NCBI RefSeq assembly: GCF_004382825.2
Contig: NZ_SDQO02000003.1
Coordinates: 62,001 to 126,000 of the forward strand
Direction: 5' to 3'
DNA: 64,000 nucleotides
Origin: Corynebacterium silvaticum
GTDB taxonomy: Bacteria > Actinomycetota > Actinomycetes > Mycobacteriales > Mycobacteriaceae
Part shown: in pieces, positions 27,544-36,466 of the stretch
Layout: each line of letters begins with the position of its first letter
How positions within the stretch are numbered: the stretch's first letter is position 1
Translations under genes and position numbers: made by a program
The notes under the pieces: model-generated
Seen by the model: only the letters and a program-made list of their open reading frames with translations
Database searches by the model: none
What the model was told of the DNA's origin: nothing

Positions 27544-28674
27544 ATGGCATCCATCAAAAAAATACAACACAGCCAAAGGCACCGCCTGGCGTGTCCAATA
27601 CCGTAGCCCTGATGGGCGATCACGCACCAAACAAGGGTTCCGCACAAAGGCGGAAGCGCAGCACTGGGCCGACAAAACGCCACCACAATCGCAGAAGGGG
27701 CGTGGATCGACCCGAATGCTGGAAAGACTCTCATCCGCGACCTGACAGAAACGTGGTGGGAGGGTCGGCAGCACCTCAAAGCGTCGACGCTTAAAGCCGA
27801 CGGCTACAGAAAGGTTCAAGTTCTAGAGTATTGGGGCGCCCGGCCGGTCGGGAGCATAAAAAAATCAGCAGTGCAGGCGTGGGTATCAGGAATGGGGAAA
27901 TCTGGGTCCACGGTCCGGCACGCCCATAGCGTTCTTTTGCAAATTCTTGAGGTTGCGGTGACCGATGGACTTATAGTGTCGAATCCTGCCCGTGGGGTGC
28001 GCCTTCCCCGCAGGAACGCGCCGGTGAAGGTTTTTCTTACCCCTGCACAGCTGGCTGCTCTGGCAAAAGCCACCGGTGATGAGACGGGTGATCATGCCAT
28101 CATTGTGTGGGTATTGGGCACTGTGGGGCTGCGTTGGGGTGAGCTGGCGGGGCTGAAGGTAGAGGATATTGATTTTGAGCGGGCGCGGATTATGGTCAGG
28201 CGGTCGGTGACGTATGTGGGGGGGGCGGAGCCTGTGGAGTCTGCACCGAAGACACATGAGCGGCGTGAGGTATCAATGTCTCTTCCTGTGTGTCGGATGC
28301 TCAGGCGGCAGTGTGAGGGGAAGGCTCAGGGGGCGTGGGTTTTTGAGCGCGACAATGGACTCCCGCTGAGGTCTGTGAATTCGTCTGATGGGTTGTTTCA
28401 GGCTGCTGTGGAGGCTGCTAAGGCTGATGATTCAAAGTTTCCTACAGTTACCCCGCATGGGCTTCGGCATGTGGCTGCGGGTCTTCTGGTGTCGGATGGT
28501 GCGAATGTGAAGGTGGTTCAGAAGCAGTTGACGCATGCGTCGGCGGCTATGACTTTGGATACGTACGCTGCTCTTTTTGATGATGATTTGGATTCTGTGG
28601 GTAGTGCGCTTGGTGAGATTTTGTCGGGTGTCGTGGGATTGTCGTGGAATGAGGGAAAGTTGCACGTGGTTTAG
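27544..28674 (+). pseudogene. int: Tyrosine integrase, N-terminal part with two compensating frameshifts
   Basis: Start ATG 27544 after GAGGAGAAG. The N-terminal arm-type domain becomes readable (YNTAKGTAWRVQYRSPDGRS..., then ATTIAEGAWIDPNAGKTL) if the A7 run 27556-27562 is six and the A4 run 27674-27677 is five; net length is unchanged, 376 residues. The core (SAM-like) and catalytic domains are uninterrupted: Arg in GLRWGEL, HGLRH (His-x-x-Arg), His in LTHASA and Tyr in LDTYAALF. It recombines attP with the tRNA-Thr 3' end. Adjacent attR confirms this. If the two indels are real, only an N-truncated protein starting downstream could be made. Confidence 0.85.
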
Positions 28675-28685
28675 GTATGAAAAAT

Positions 28686-28714
28686 GCCCCTGACCTTTAT
28701 CTTTAGTCAGGGGC
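28686..28714. terminator. Bidirectional terminator at the prophage right end
   Basis: GCCCCTGAC (28686-28694) pairs with GTCAGGGGC (28706-28714). It ends the integrase transcript on the plus strand and, with ATTTT on the other side, serves the minus-strand tRNA-Thr, replacing the native terminator left at 2957-3012. Confidence 0.8.
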
Positions 28715-28717
28715 TTG

Positions 28718-28743
28718 TTGAGCTGGAGATGGGACTTGAACCC
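28718..28743. repeat. attR, 26-bp direct repeat
   Basis: Identical to 3019-3044; forms the 3' end of the intact tRNA-Thr gene, so the phage restores the tRNA on integration. Confidence 0.92.
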
Positions 28744-28793
28744 ACAACCTACGGTTTACAAGACCGTTGCGCTACCAATTGCGCCACTCCAGC
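28721..28793 (-). tRNA. tRNA-Thr(TGT)
   Basis: Complete cloverleaf on the minus strand: acceptor GCTGGAG/CTCCAGC, D stem GCGC/GCGC with GGTA in the loop, anticodon stem ACGGT/ACCGT around loop CTTGTAA (anticodon TGT), T stem GTGGG/CCCAT around TTCAAGT, discriminator T, no encoded CCA. It is the attachment site of the prophage. Confidence 0.95.
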
Positions 28794-28982
28794 ACACGCT
28801 CAAGACAGCTCACTGAGTTTAGTGAGCACCCTTTCGCACGATAATGAATCGTACAACACGAGTGGGCTTTCAGCCAAGCAGGACCGTGAGCATGAGCTAT
28901 ACCCCTCCCCCACGTAAAAGCTAATGTTTGAGTAACTTCCTAAACTGTAGGATGCAAAGACAACCCAAGGATCAGGGGGCTC

Positions 28983-30530
28983 GTGGTGAGTTTGCTGGAT
29001 AAGCTTCGGAGCTGGAATAGCAGTTCCGGCCGTCTGGCCACGATCGATACGGTCAAAGCTGCGCCGCCTCCCTCACCCCTTGCGCCAATTGATCTCACCG
29101 ATCCCGCTCAGGTTGCTGCGGTTATGGATCTCGCTGCTCGGATCGGCGACATTCTGCTCTCTGCTGGCACGTCCAATCGCGATACGCGTGCGCAGGTTCA
29201 CGCGGTGACCGCTGCTTATGGTTTGCTCTTCTGTCATGTTGACATCACGCTGAACACAATCACGGTGTTTACTACGATCGGCATCACAAAGAAGACTCCG
29301 GTCAGTGTGTTTCGTGTCGTTCGCTCTCTCACTACGGATTTTTCCAAGTTGACTGAGGTGGACCGCTTGATTCGTTCGATTCAGGCAGGTGCTACGCCAC
29401 CGGATGTGGCGGAGAAAATCCTCAACGAGCTATCGCAGACGCGTGCTAAGTACCGTTTCCGTACCGCGGTTTTCGGTTGGGGCTTTCTGGGTGCCGCTGT
29501 GTCGATGCTGCTTGGTGGCACTTTTTTGGTCGCAGCGATCTCTTTCGTCGTGTCGCTAGTCATCATGGGCGGAAGCGTGTGGCTTGATCGCAACTCCCTG
29601 CCATTATTCTTCCAATATATATTTGGCGGTTTTATGGCGACGGTTCCCGCTGCTGTCGCTTATTCGGTGGCCAGCCATTATGGGATGCACGTATCGCCAA
29701 GCCATATTGTCGCGGCGGGGATTGTCGTCATGATGTCCAATCTTGCAATGGTCCAGTCGTTGCAGGATGGCATTACAGGCGCTCCGGTCACTGCTAGTGC
29801 TCGCTTCTTTGAGACCCTGCTGCTCACTGGTGCGATTGTGGCAGGCGTGGGCGCCGGGATTCAGGCCGCGCAGTTGATGGGCATTACGCTTCCGCCGTTA
29901 GAGGCAGCAGTCTCGTTGGCGGCTAAGTCTTCCGCTTCTAAAGTGATCGCCGGGGCCGTGGCGTCGGCAGCTTTTGCAGTGGGATGTTTTGCCGAGCTCT
30001 CTGCCGTTGCGGTGTCGGGTCTTACTGCGGCAGCGGGTTCTTTTGTCTTCTATTACGTGCTTATCCCGTTGGGTATCGGCCCCGTGGTGTCCATTGCTAT
30101 TGCCGCAACTTTTATTGGTCTTGCCGGTGGTTTACTTGCCCGCAGGTTCTTGATTCCGCCGCTTATTACGGCCATTGCGGGCATCACGCCTATGCTCCCG
30201 GGCCTTTCCATTTACCGAGGAATGTACGCGGCCCTCAACGAGCAGGTGTTGTTGGGATTCACCAACGTCGCCCTTGCGCTTTCTATTTGTTGTGGTTTGG
30301 CAGCCGGAGTGGTGTTGGGAGAATGGGTTGCACGCCGAGTACGCCGGCCGCAGCGCTTCAATCCTTACAAAGCTTTTCGACGCACGCGCCGTTATTCCTT
30401 CCGCCAAGCTCAGGCCGCTGCGGAGAAACGTGCGGAGCAGGAAGAGCAGGAAAAACTGGCGCTGCGTAGGCGCATGTCTAAGGGACATACGCCTAAGTAC
30501 ACGGCGACCAAGCGACGCCGCGGTTTATAG
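28983..30530 (+). CDS. thrE: Threonine/serine exporter ThrE
   Basis: 515 residues. Closely resembles C. glutamicum ThrE over its whole length: AAPPPSPLAPIDLTDP near the N-terminus, AARIGDILLSAGTSN, then DRLIRSIQAGATPP, VQSLQDGITGAPVTASARFF, LLARRFLIPPLI.AIAGITPMLPGLSIYRGMYA. About ten membrane helices follow a cytoplasmic amphipathic N-terminal domain; the C-terminal tail is very basic. It exports threonine and serine using the proton motive force. GTG 28983 is used; GTG 28986 is an alternative. The thrE–Lys-rich protein–otsA order matches C. glutamicum. Confidence 0.93.
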   Translation: MVSLLDKLRSWNSSSGRLATIDTVKAAPPPSPLAPIDLTDPAQVAAVMDLAARIGDILLSAGTSNRDTRAQVHAVTAAYGLLFCHVDITLNTITVFTTIGITKKTPVSVFRVVRSLTTDFSKLTEVDRLIRSIQAGATPPDVAEKILNELSQTRAKYRFRTAVFGWGFLGAAVSMLLGGTFLVAAISFVVSLVIMGGSVWLDRNSLPLFFQYIFGGFMATVPAAVAYSVASHYGMHVSPSHIVAAGIVVMMSNLAMVQSLQDGITGAPVTASARFFETLLLTGAIVAGVGAGIQAAQLMGITLPPLEAAVSLAAKSSASKVIAGAVASAAFAVGCFAELSAVAVSGLTAAAGSFVFYYVLIPLGIGPVVSIAIAATFIGLAGGLLARRFLIPPLITAIAGITPMLPGLSIYRGMYAALNEQVLLGFTNVALALSICCGLAAGVVLGEWVARRVRRPQRFNPYKAFRRTRRYSFRQAQAAAEKRAEQEEQEKLALRRRMSKGHTPKYTATKRRRGL

Positions 30531-30602
30531 AGTAGAATGTTGGTTTTGCATTGCTTTTCATGAGCCGCGCTTCCGTCGTCTTCACTATTTTGAGGAGGAT
30601 CC

Positions 30603-30911
30603 TTGCCACCCAAGGTCACTGACACCCGTACTAATTCGGCCGAGTCTCTTCACGCCGTCGAAGCGGAGACAGCCGCTGCCGCACGCCGCATCGTAGCTGG
30701 TTATGCCAAAGATTTCTTTGATGGCGTGACCTTGATGTGCATGCTGGGTGTAGAGCCAGAGGGCTTGTCGCATCGCAAGGTTGCTGCCGAGCACGAGGAA
30801 GCTAACGCTTCAAAGAAGACTCGCGCTAAGAAGACCACCAAAAAAGCTGCCAAGAAGACCACTAAGAAGGCCGCGAAAAAGGCTACTAAGAAAACCACTA
30901 AGAAAGCCTGA
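30603..30911 (+). CDS. Small protein with Lys/Ala/Thr-rich histone-like C-terminal tail
   Basis: 102 residues, start TTG 30603 after GAGGAGGAT. Residues 1-65 form a predicted helical domain (ETAAAARRIVAGYAKDFFDG). From about residue 72 the chain is almost only Lys, Ala and Thr in KKAAKK/KKTTKK repeats, like the tail of mycobacterial HupB and histone H1, so nucleic-acid binding is likely. The gene lies nine bases before otsA, and a homolog occupies the same place in C. glutamicum. Function is unknown. Confidence 0.75.
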   Translation: MPPKVTDTRTNSAESLHAVEAETAAAARRIVAGYAKDFFDGVTLMCMLGVEPEGLSHRKVAAEHEEANASKKTRAKKTTKKAAKKTTKKAAKKATKKTTKKA

Positions 30912-30919
30912 GGCTAACT

Positions 30920-32395
30920 GTGAGTGATGAGTTCGGCGACAACGACTTTGTCGTAGTAGCTAATCGCCTGCCTGTTGATTTAACCGTTAATTCTGATGGT
31001 ACCTCCCAATGGGTAGCTAGCCCCGGCGGACTTGTCACAGCACTCAGCCCCATTTTGTCCCAGCACAGCGGTTGCTGGGTGGGGTGGCCCGGCACCACGG
31101 ACGGGCACGCGCCTGAGCCTTTTAAGACTGAAGACGGCATTCTTCTTCACCCCGTAGCCCTCACTGATTATGACTTTGAGGGATTTTATGAGGGATTTTC
31201 CAATGCCACCTTGTGGCCGCTTTATCACGACCTCATTGTCCATCCCATCTACAACCGGGACTGGTGGTCGGCGTATCGGGAAGTAAACCTCAAGTTTGCT
31301 AACGCGGTGGCAGAGGTGGCCGCACAAGATGCCATAGTGTGGGTGCAGGATTATCAGTTGCAGCTGGTCCCTGGCATTTTGCGGCAGACGCGCCCCGATT
31401 TAACTATTGGGTTCTTCCTTCATATCCCGTTCCCCAGCCCGGATCTCTTCCGCCAACTCCCATGGCGGGAGGAAGTGGTACGCGGACTTCTGGGAGCAGA
31501 CCTCATCGGCTTCCATTTGCCAGCCAGCGCAAACAACTTCCTGGAATTGGCGCGGCAGGTAACCGGCACTACTGGCTCTCACACCGGCCAGCCAGATACT
31601 TTAGTGGTTCAGGGAACCGCTGCTGTGCGCTCTGTGGAGGCCTCCCTGCAGGCAAGCGATGGCAGAGAAGTTGGCGTGGCAGCCTATCCCATTTCTATCG
31701 ATGTCACTCAGTTGACGGATATGGAGACAGACGCCGAGGCCACCCGCGCCGAGTTTGGGAATCCTAAAACCATTATCCTGGGCGTCGATAGGCTTGATTA
31801 CACCAAGGGGATTCTCCAGCGGCTGCTGGCCTTTGAAGAGCTGCTAGAAAGCGGCGCTTTGGATGCCGACGATACTGTCCTGGTTCAGGTCGCCACCCCC
31901 TCCCGCGAGCGCATCGAACACTATAAGCAAACTCGCTCCGAGGTTGAGGAAGCCGTGGGCCGTATCAATGGCCGTTTTGGTTCCATTGGGCATTCGGCAG
32001 TCCATTATCACCACCGTTCTTTAGCCAAGACCGAACTTGCCTCGCTCTATGCTGCGGCCGACATCATGCTGGTCACCCCCTTTAAAGATGGGATGAATCT
32101 GGTGGCCAAGGAGTACGTGGCGTGCCATGGGGATGGAACGGGCGCCTTGGTACTCAGCGAGTTCGCGGGTGCAGCCTATGAGCTTGAGCAGGCCTTCCTG
32201 TGCAACCCCTTTGATACGGAGTCAATTAAGAAGCAGGTCGTTGCAGCAGTTACCTCGTTAAAGTTCACACCAGATGCCGCCAAGGAGCGGATGATGGCGT
32301 TGCACCGACAGGTTGTGAAGCATGACGTGAACCTCTGGGCCGCGTCGTTCCTGGAGGATCTCCACCGGCTTCATGAAAACGGAGTGGAAGAGTGA
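30920..32395 (+). CDS. otsA: Trehalose-6-phosphate synthase OtsA
   Basis: 491 residues, GT20 family. N-terminal phosphate-binding motif VVVANRLPVDLT and SPGGLVTALSP; WVQDYQLQLVP; FFLHIPFPSPDLFRQLPWR; nucleotide-sugar site GVDRLDYTKGI and KDGMNLVAKEYVAC. It joins UDP-glucose (or another NDP-glucose) to glucose-6-phosphate. Trehalose is a compatible solute and the sugar of corynomycolate glycolipids. GTG 30920 start. The stop overlaps the downstream lipoprotein start (GTGA), forming an otsA–lipoprotein–otsB operon. Confidence 0.97.
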   Translation: MSDEFGDNDFVVVANRLPVDLTVNSDGTSQWVASPGGLVTALSPILSQHSGCWVGWPGTTDGHAPEPFKTEDGILLHPVALTDYDFEGFYEGFSNATLWPLYHDLIVHPIYNRDWWSAYREVNLKFANAVAEVAAQDAIVWVQDYQLQLVPGILRQTRPDLTIGFFLHIPFPSPDLFRQLPWREEVVRGLLGADLIGFHLPASANNFLELARQVTGTTGSHTGQPDTLVVQGTAAVRSVEASLQASDGREVGVAAYPISIDVTQLTDMETDAEATRAEFGNPKTIILGVDRLDYTKGILQRLLAFEELLESGALDADDTVLVQVATPSRERIEHYKQTRSEVEEAVGRINGRFGSIGHSAVHYHHRSLAKTELASLYAAADIMLVTPFKDGMNLVAKEYVACHGDGTGALVLSEFAGAAYELEQAFLCNPFDTESIKKQVVAAVTSLKFTPDAAKERMMALHRQVVKHDVNLWAASFLEDLHRLHENGVEE

Positions 32396-32871
32396 AAGCC
32401 AAGGCCACCGCAGTATTATGCCTGCTCGCCATCTCTTTGGCCGGGTGTGGGCAGCAAAAACAGCAGGTCGCAGGCTCGCAGTGGCAAGTGACCGACGTCT
32501 ACACCACACCGGAGTTTCCCCATGAGGTCCCCGATGCTATAGCAGGGGCCGCGGTGATGAGCTTCGGTGGTTCTTCCATGACCGGCTTCACCGGTTGCGC
32601 CCCATTCCAAGGCAAGATTTCCTTTAGCGCACAGGAAAAGCAAAACGTTGCCCCGCAGGATGCGGATCGGCTTACTGTGAAAGCCGTAAAGTTCCAGCCT
32701 ATCGACGACGCAACCTGCGAAGGGCGCACGCGTTATATCCATGGTTCTCTCGTCGACATCATCGTTGGTGCATCCTTTGACGTACGGCACGACGGCCCCG
32801 GAGTGATAACGCTTCTGCGCAGCGGAGAATCAGTCGACTCGCCAGCGATAAGGCTTGTAGTAAAGCAGTAA
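32392..32871 (+). CDS. Lipoprotein between otsA and otsB
   Basis: 159 residues with a lipoprotein signal (lipobox SLAGC, Cys19). The mature part is beta-rich with two Cys (GCAPF and ATCEG) that may form a disulphide and starts with a GSQWQVTDV segment reminiscent of META/HslJ domains. The gene overlaps otsA by four bases and lies nine bases before otsB, so it is co-expressed with trehalose synthesis; a homolog holds the same place in C. glutamicum. Function is not known. Confidence 0.8.
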   Translation: MKAKATAVLCLLAISLAGCGQQKQQVAGSQWQVTDVYTTPEFPHEVPDAIAGAAVMSFGGSSMTGFTGCAPFQGKISFSAQEKQNVAPQDADRLTVKAVKFQPIDDATCEGRTRYIHGSLVDIIVGASFDVRHDGPGVITLLRSGESVDSPAIRLVVKQ

Positions 32872-32880
32872 GGTAGAAAA

Positions 32881-33606
32881 ATGACCCCCGAGTTGTCGCA
32901 CCTCGCTCGCGCACCACGTCTGCTTATCGTCTCTGATTTCGACGGCACTCTCGCTGGTTTTAGCACTAACGCACAAGTCGTCCCCATCGAGCACCGATCG
33001 TTGGACGCGCTGCGTCGTCTAGCTGCGCTCCCCCACACGGACGTGGCGGTTCTCTCTGGCCGCGGCCTTGCGGAGCTTCGTCAAGTCAGCGGTCTCACAG
33101 ACCCCATCGCGCTCATCGGATCGCATGGAACCGAATCCTCTACCGGCGCCCCACCACTCACCGAAGAACAACGCACTGCTCTGACGGCTGTCACCGCCGC
33201 CTACGAGGCCATCGCGCAGCGCGTTGAGGGGGCTTTTGTGGAATACAAGCCATTCCATCGCGTACTGCACGTTATCCGAGTAGCTGATCACGATATCGCG
33301 CGTAATGCCCTCGATGAGGCCCTTGCCATCAACATACCTGGGGTAACGCCCAAAGAGGGCAAGTGGATCGCTGAAGCCGGCGTGATCGATACCAACAAGG
33401 GGACATGGCTCGCCCACCAGCGCACGCGTGCCGACGTCACCATCTTCCTCGGCGACGACACCACGGATGAAGACGCTTTCCGAGTCCTAGGACCTGCAGA
33501 CCTCGGGGTGAAAGTCGGCCCCGGGGAAACCGCCGCTACGCATCGTGTGGCAGACCTCAAAGGCGTGGCAGATCTGCTCACGCAGCTTGCAGACCTCCGC
33601 GCCTAA
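32881..33606 (+). CDS. otsB: Trehalose-6-phosphate phosphatase OtsB
   Basis: 241 residues, HAD superfamily. Motif I DFDGTLAG (nucleophile Asp), motif II LSGR, and motif IV GDDTTDEDAF are present, as is the trehalose-phosphatase segment GSHGTE. It removes phosphate from trehalose-6-phosphate made by OtsA. The last bases overlap convergently with the stop of the ipsA gene on the other strand. Confidence 0.95.
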   Translation: MTPELSHLARAPRLLIVSDFDGTLAGFSTNAQVVPIEHRSLDALRRLAALPHTDVAVLSGRGLAELRQVSGLTDPIALIGSHGTESSTGAPPLTEEQRTALTAVTAAYEAIAQRVEGAFVEYKPFHRVLHVIRVADHDIARNALDEALAINIPGVTPKEGKWIAEAGVIDTNKGTWLAHQRTRADVTIFLGDDTTDEDAFRVLGPADLGVKVGPGETAATHRVADLKGVADLLTQLADLRA

Positions 33607-34694
33607 TCTCTAGGAGCCACCACAGTCTTTCCTGGGTGCAAGGTAGTCGTGAGAATCTCACGTTCTGTCCCGGTCGTATCTTGTTCAATGAGCCGGTACA
33701 GCATCCGCCCTGCGCACTCGCCTTTGATCTTGTTAGGTTGCAGGACTGTCGTTAACTCACTGTTCAGTGCCGGTGCGATGCCGTCAAAACCGGTCACCGA
33801 CATGTCCTCAGGAACAACCAGCCCTACTCGCTTGGCATATTCGATAACGCCAAAAGCCATCGTATCCGTGGTGCACAGCACCGCAGTGAGATCGGGGTGC
33901 TCCGTAAGCAGCTCGCGCGCCGCGTCGATGTTGTTGGCGGGGTCATTGATGTGCCGTTCCACAATCGGAACTGCACCTTGCGGAATCCCCGCAGCGTCGA
34001 ACACTTCTAGCGCCCCCTGAACCCGCGCTCTTTGCACGTGATGACGCGCCGAGCTGAGCCTTTCCGCCGTCACCGGCCCATTGTTAGGAACCGAATCCAG
34101 GCGAATGCACAGTATCCCGATGCGGCGGTGGCCGGCGTCGATAAGCGCCTGCGCGGCCGGGGCAATCGCAGCATGATCATCTATCCCGACAAAGGACATG
34201 CGAGTGTCGTCGGCGGGTTGGTCGCACACCACCGTGGGGAGGCCGCGGGTATGCACTGCCTCCAGGAACGGGTCGCCTTGCGCCACCGAATACACCACAA
34301 ACCCGTCTACCACAGCGGAGTTCACCAACTGCCGCGTGGCAACCGGGTCCAAAGAGTGCGGCCCCACCGGCACCAACGTCATCGAGGTCTGCGACCCAGC
34401 CGATGCCTCGGCCATCCCCGCCAGAAAATCCACGGAAGCTAAGTCCTCAAAGGCATAGCTCAAGTGATCAGTGAACAGCACCCCCACAGAACCCACGCGT
34501 CGGGTGCGCAACGACCTTGCCGTTGGGTCCGGCCCCGGATAGCCCAGGCGCTCTGCCGTAGCCAGAATTTGTTCACGCAATTGAGTGGATAGCTGCTCCG
34601 GATGATTGTAGGCATTGGACACCGTGGTCCGGGAAACACCTAACTCCTGTGCCAAGGACGCCAAACTCGTTCGCTGCTTCTGACGGGAAACCAT
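33603..34694 (-). CDS. ipsA: LacI-family regulator, ortholog of inositol regulator IpsA
   Basis: 363 residues from ATG 34694. Helix-turn-helix at the N-terminus (SLASLAQELGVSRTTVSNAYN), then a periplasmic-binding-protein-like effector domain (VGVLFTDHLSYAFED, GRMLYRLIEQ). In C. glutamicum the LacI-type protein beside otsB (Cg2910) is IpsA, which activates ino1 for inositol-derived lipids and responds to myo-inositol; this gene has the same position, so orthology is inferred from synteny and family. The ATG lies just downstream of a perfect palindrome suitable for autoregulation. Confidence 0.82.
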   Translation of the reverse strand: MVSRQKQRTSLASLAQELGVSRTTVSNAYNHPEQLSTQLREQILATAERLGYPGPDPTARSLRTRRVGSVGVLFTDHLSYAFEDLASVDFLAGMAEASAGSQTSMTLVPVGPHSLDPVATRQLVNSAVVDGFVVYSVAQGDPFLEAVHTRGLPTVVCDQPADDTRMSFVGIDDHAAIAPAAQALIDAGHRRIGILCIRLDSVPNNGPVTAERLSSARHHVQRARVQGALEVFDAAGIPQGAVPIVERHINDPANNIDAARELLTEHPDLTAVLCTTDTMAFGVIEYAKRVGLVVPEDMSVTGFDGIAPALNSELTTVLQPNKIKGECAGRMLYRLIEQDTTGTEREILTTTLHPGKTVVAPRD

Positions 34695-34705
34695 AGGCAC
34701 CAACC

Positions 34706-34719
34706 TACCGCATGCGGTA
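34706..34719. promoter_or_regulatory. 14-bp palindromic operator candidate between ipsA and the esterase gene
   Basis: TACCGCATGCGGTA is a perfect palindrome located 11 bases from the ipsA start and 16 bases from the divergent esterase start. LacI-family dimers bind such symmetric sites, so autoregulation by IpsA is plausible; the IpsA consensus was not checked here. Confidence 0.55.
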
Positions 34720-34735
34720 AATATACTGGGCCACT

Positions 34736-35568
34736 ATGAGGCACAAACTCGGCGAAAGAACTTATATTCGGATCGATCCCGCTGTTCCCAACGGCTCGCT
34801 TCTCATGTACCTGCATGGATCTAGACAAACAGCAAGCGTGTCCCGAAACTTCACCGATCGAACTTTCGACCGCTTCGCAGAGCACGGCACCACGGTCATC
34901 TACCCGGAAGGCATCTCGCACCACTGGAACGACGCACGTCGCAACTTCACAGAACAGACTCGGCTGCTAGGCACCGATGACGTCGCCTTCCCCACCGCCC
35001 TCGCAGCCCCGTATTCCCAGTTCTTTGGCGTGGGATTCTCCAACGGCGCCCATATGTTGATTCGGTTGCTTCACGATTCACCCGGCACCCTCGCCGGCGC
35101 AGCCCTCATCGCGGCAAATCAGCCCGCCCCTCCAACTTCCTCAGCACCTCGGAGCACTGGCGCCCGACCAAGGTTCTCACCATGCACGGCACTGAAGACC
35201 CCATTTCCCCCTATCACGGGGGCCTTATCGACGCCGCCCGCGGGGAAGTCCTCTCTTTCCACGACACCGCCGCCTACTATGCCCAGCTCAATGTCCTAGA
35301 CCATTCAACAGAAAGCACGGCCCAGGGCTTTAGGGTGGCATCGTGGCCTGGCGAGCACCCCGTCGAAGCATGGTCGCTCACGGGCATCGGTCACGTGGTC
35401 CCCACTCGGCACCCCGTGACCTCCGCATTCTTGGGTCCCACGTCAACCGATTTTGTGGCGGCTACGGCAATCGCGAGGTTCTTCGAGTTGCCGTACTCAG
35501 AAGCTACTGAGTTCTGCGCTGGCGAGCGAACTCGCTCAGCACTACGCCCGCAGCCACCGACGCGTTGA
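34736..35568 (+). pseudogene. PHB-depolymerase/feruloyl-esterase-like alpha/beta hydrolase, one frameshift
   Basis: About 277 residues after correcting C4 near 35135 to C5. Features of the LpqC/PHB-depolymerase esterase family: LMYLHGSRQTA (oxyanion side), HHWNDAR, FFGVGFSNGAHM (nucleophile Ser in GFSNGA), TMHGTEDP (Asp region) and TGIGHVVP (His). No signal peptide is apparent, so it may be cytoplasmic. As read, the frame shifts just after AALIAANQP. The C-terminus overlaps the convergent rlmB gene by 65 bases, and its last ~15 residues look unstructured. Confidence 0.8.
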
Positions 35569-36445
35569 GGGATTCCACCCATCGTGCCATCGGAATAGAC
35601 ATGATGGAGTCACATGTCTCCCGCACCAGGCGGGAAATACCTTTGCCTTCGGAACCAACAACGATAACAACGGGGCCCTTACCGTCGTACGTGTCCAACG
35701 TTGCATCGCCGCCAGCATCGAGGCCAACGATCTGGTAACCGTTTTGTTGGAACTCTTTGAGCGCACGCGTGATATTTGTTGCCTTGGCCACTGGGAGTCG
35801 CGCCGCGGTGCCAGCCGAGGTGCGCCAAGCCACAGCGGTCACCGAAGCAGAACGACGCTCCGGGATCACCACGCCGTGTCCGCCAAAGGCAGCCACCGAA
35901 CGAATAACAGCGCCCAAGTTGCGTGGGTCGGTGATGTTGTCCAGCACCACGATCATGCCGGGTTCACCGGAGTCCTTGGCCTGAGTAATCAGGTCATAGA
36001 CCTCAACGTACTTGTATGGCGGGATCTGTAGGCCAATGCCTTGGTGCATGCCATTGCCCGTCATACGATCAAGCTCACGCCGCGCGACCTCAATCAGGGG
36101 GATGCCACGGCCATGAGCCATCTGTACGGCTTCGCTGAGTCGGGCATCATTTTTTGTGCCTTCCGCGATGTAGAGACTCGTGGCAGGCACCTTGGCGTGC
36201 AGGCATTCCACTACTGGGTTACGGCCAACAACGAGCTCAGCTGTCTCTTCTTTCTTGTGGCGCCCCTGATCACGACGCTGCTTTTCCAGCTTGCGCTTAT
36301 GCGCCGCATGGTACACGCGGTCTTCGGCCTTTGGCGTAGGGCCTTTGCCTTTTAATCCGCGCCGCCGAACGGCACCGGATCCTTTGGTAGCGCCCTTTTT
36401 GTTGGTCTTGCGGACGCCGGGGCGATTGGTCTCTTTTCCTGACAT
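35504..36445 (-). CDS. rlmB: 23S rRNA (guanosine-2'-O)-methyltransferase RlmB (SpoU family)
   Basis: 313 residues. A long basic N-terminal extension (about 1-70) precedes the substrate-binding domain ([14 protein letters not shown]) and the trefoil-knot SPOUT domain with its three motifs: [34 protein letters not shown] and [18 protein letters not shown]. It methylates G2251 of 23S rRNA in homologs. It is last in the carD–ispD–ispF–cysS–rlmB run and begins 21 bases after cysS. Confidence 0.93.
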   Translation of the reverse strand: MSGKETNRPGVRKTNKKGATKGSGAVRRRGLKGKGPTPKAEDRVYHAAHKRKLEKQRRDQGRHKKEETAELVVGRNPVVECLHAKVPATSLYIAEGTKNDARLSEAVQMAHGRGIPLIEVARRELDRMTGNGMHQGIGLQIPPYKYVEVYDLITQAKDSGEPGMIVVLDNITDPRNLGAVIRSVAAFGGHGVVIPERRSASVTAVAWRTSAGTAARLPVAKATNITRALKEFQQNGYQIVGLDAGGDATLDTYDGKGPVVIVVGSEGKGISRLVRETCDSIMSIPMARWVESLNASVAAGVVLSEFARQRRTQ

Positions 36446-36466
36446 TGACTGTCTTTCTTGGTCTAT

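Larger units (their letters stand above)
3019..28743. mobile_element. Defective siphovirus-type prophage integrated in tRNA-Thr(TGT)
   Basis: The element is bounded by 26-bp direct repeats at 3019-3044 and 28718-28743 that cover the tRNA-Thr 3' end. Its tyrosine integrase lies at the right end (+ strand), and head, tail and lysis genes run leftwards on the minus strand in canonical siphovirus order. The left end carries a secreted lipoprotein gene, the position of tox in corynephages. There is no small terminase, no terminase ATPase domain, no repressor, excisionase, replication or recombination gene. A sharp junction near 26505 joins the terminase C-terminal part directly to a plus-strand gene. 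Multiple frameshifts and one nonsense codon also affect structural genes. It should not be able to package DNA by itself. Confidence 0.93.
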
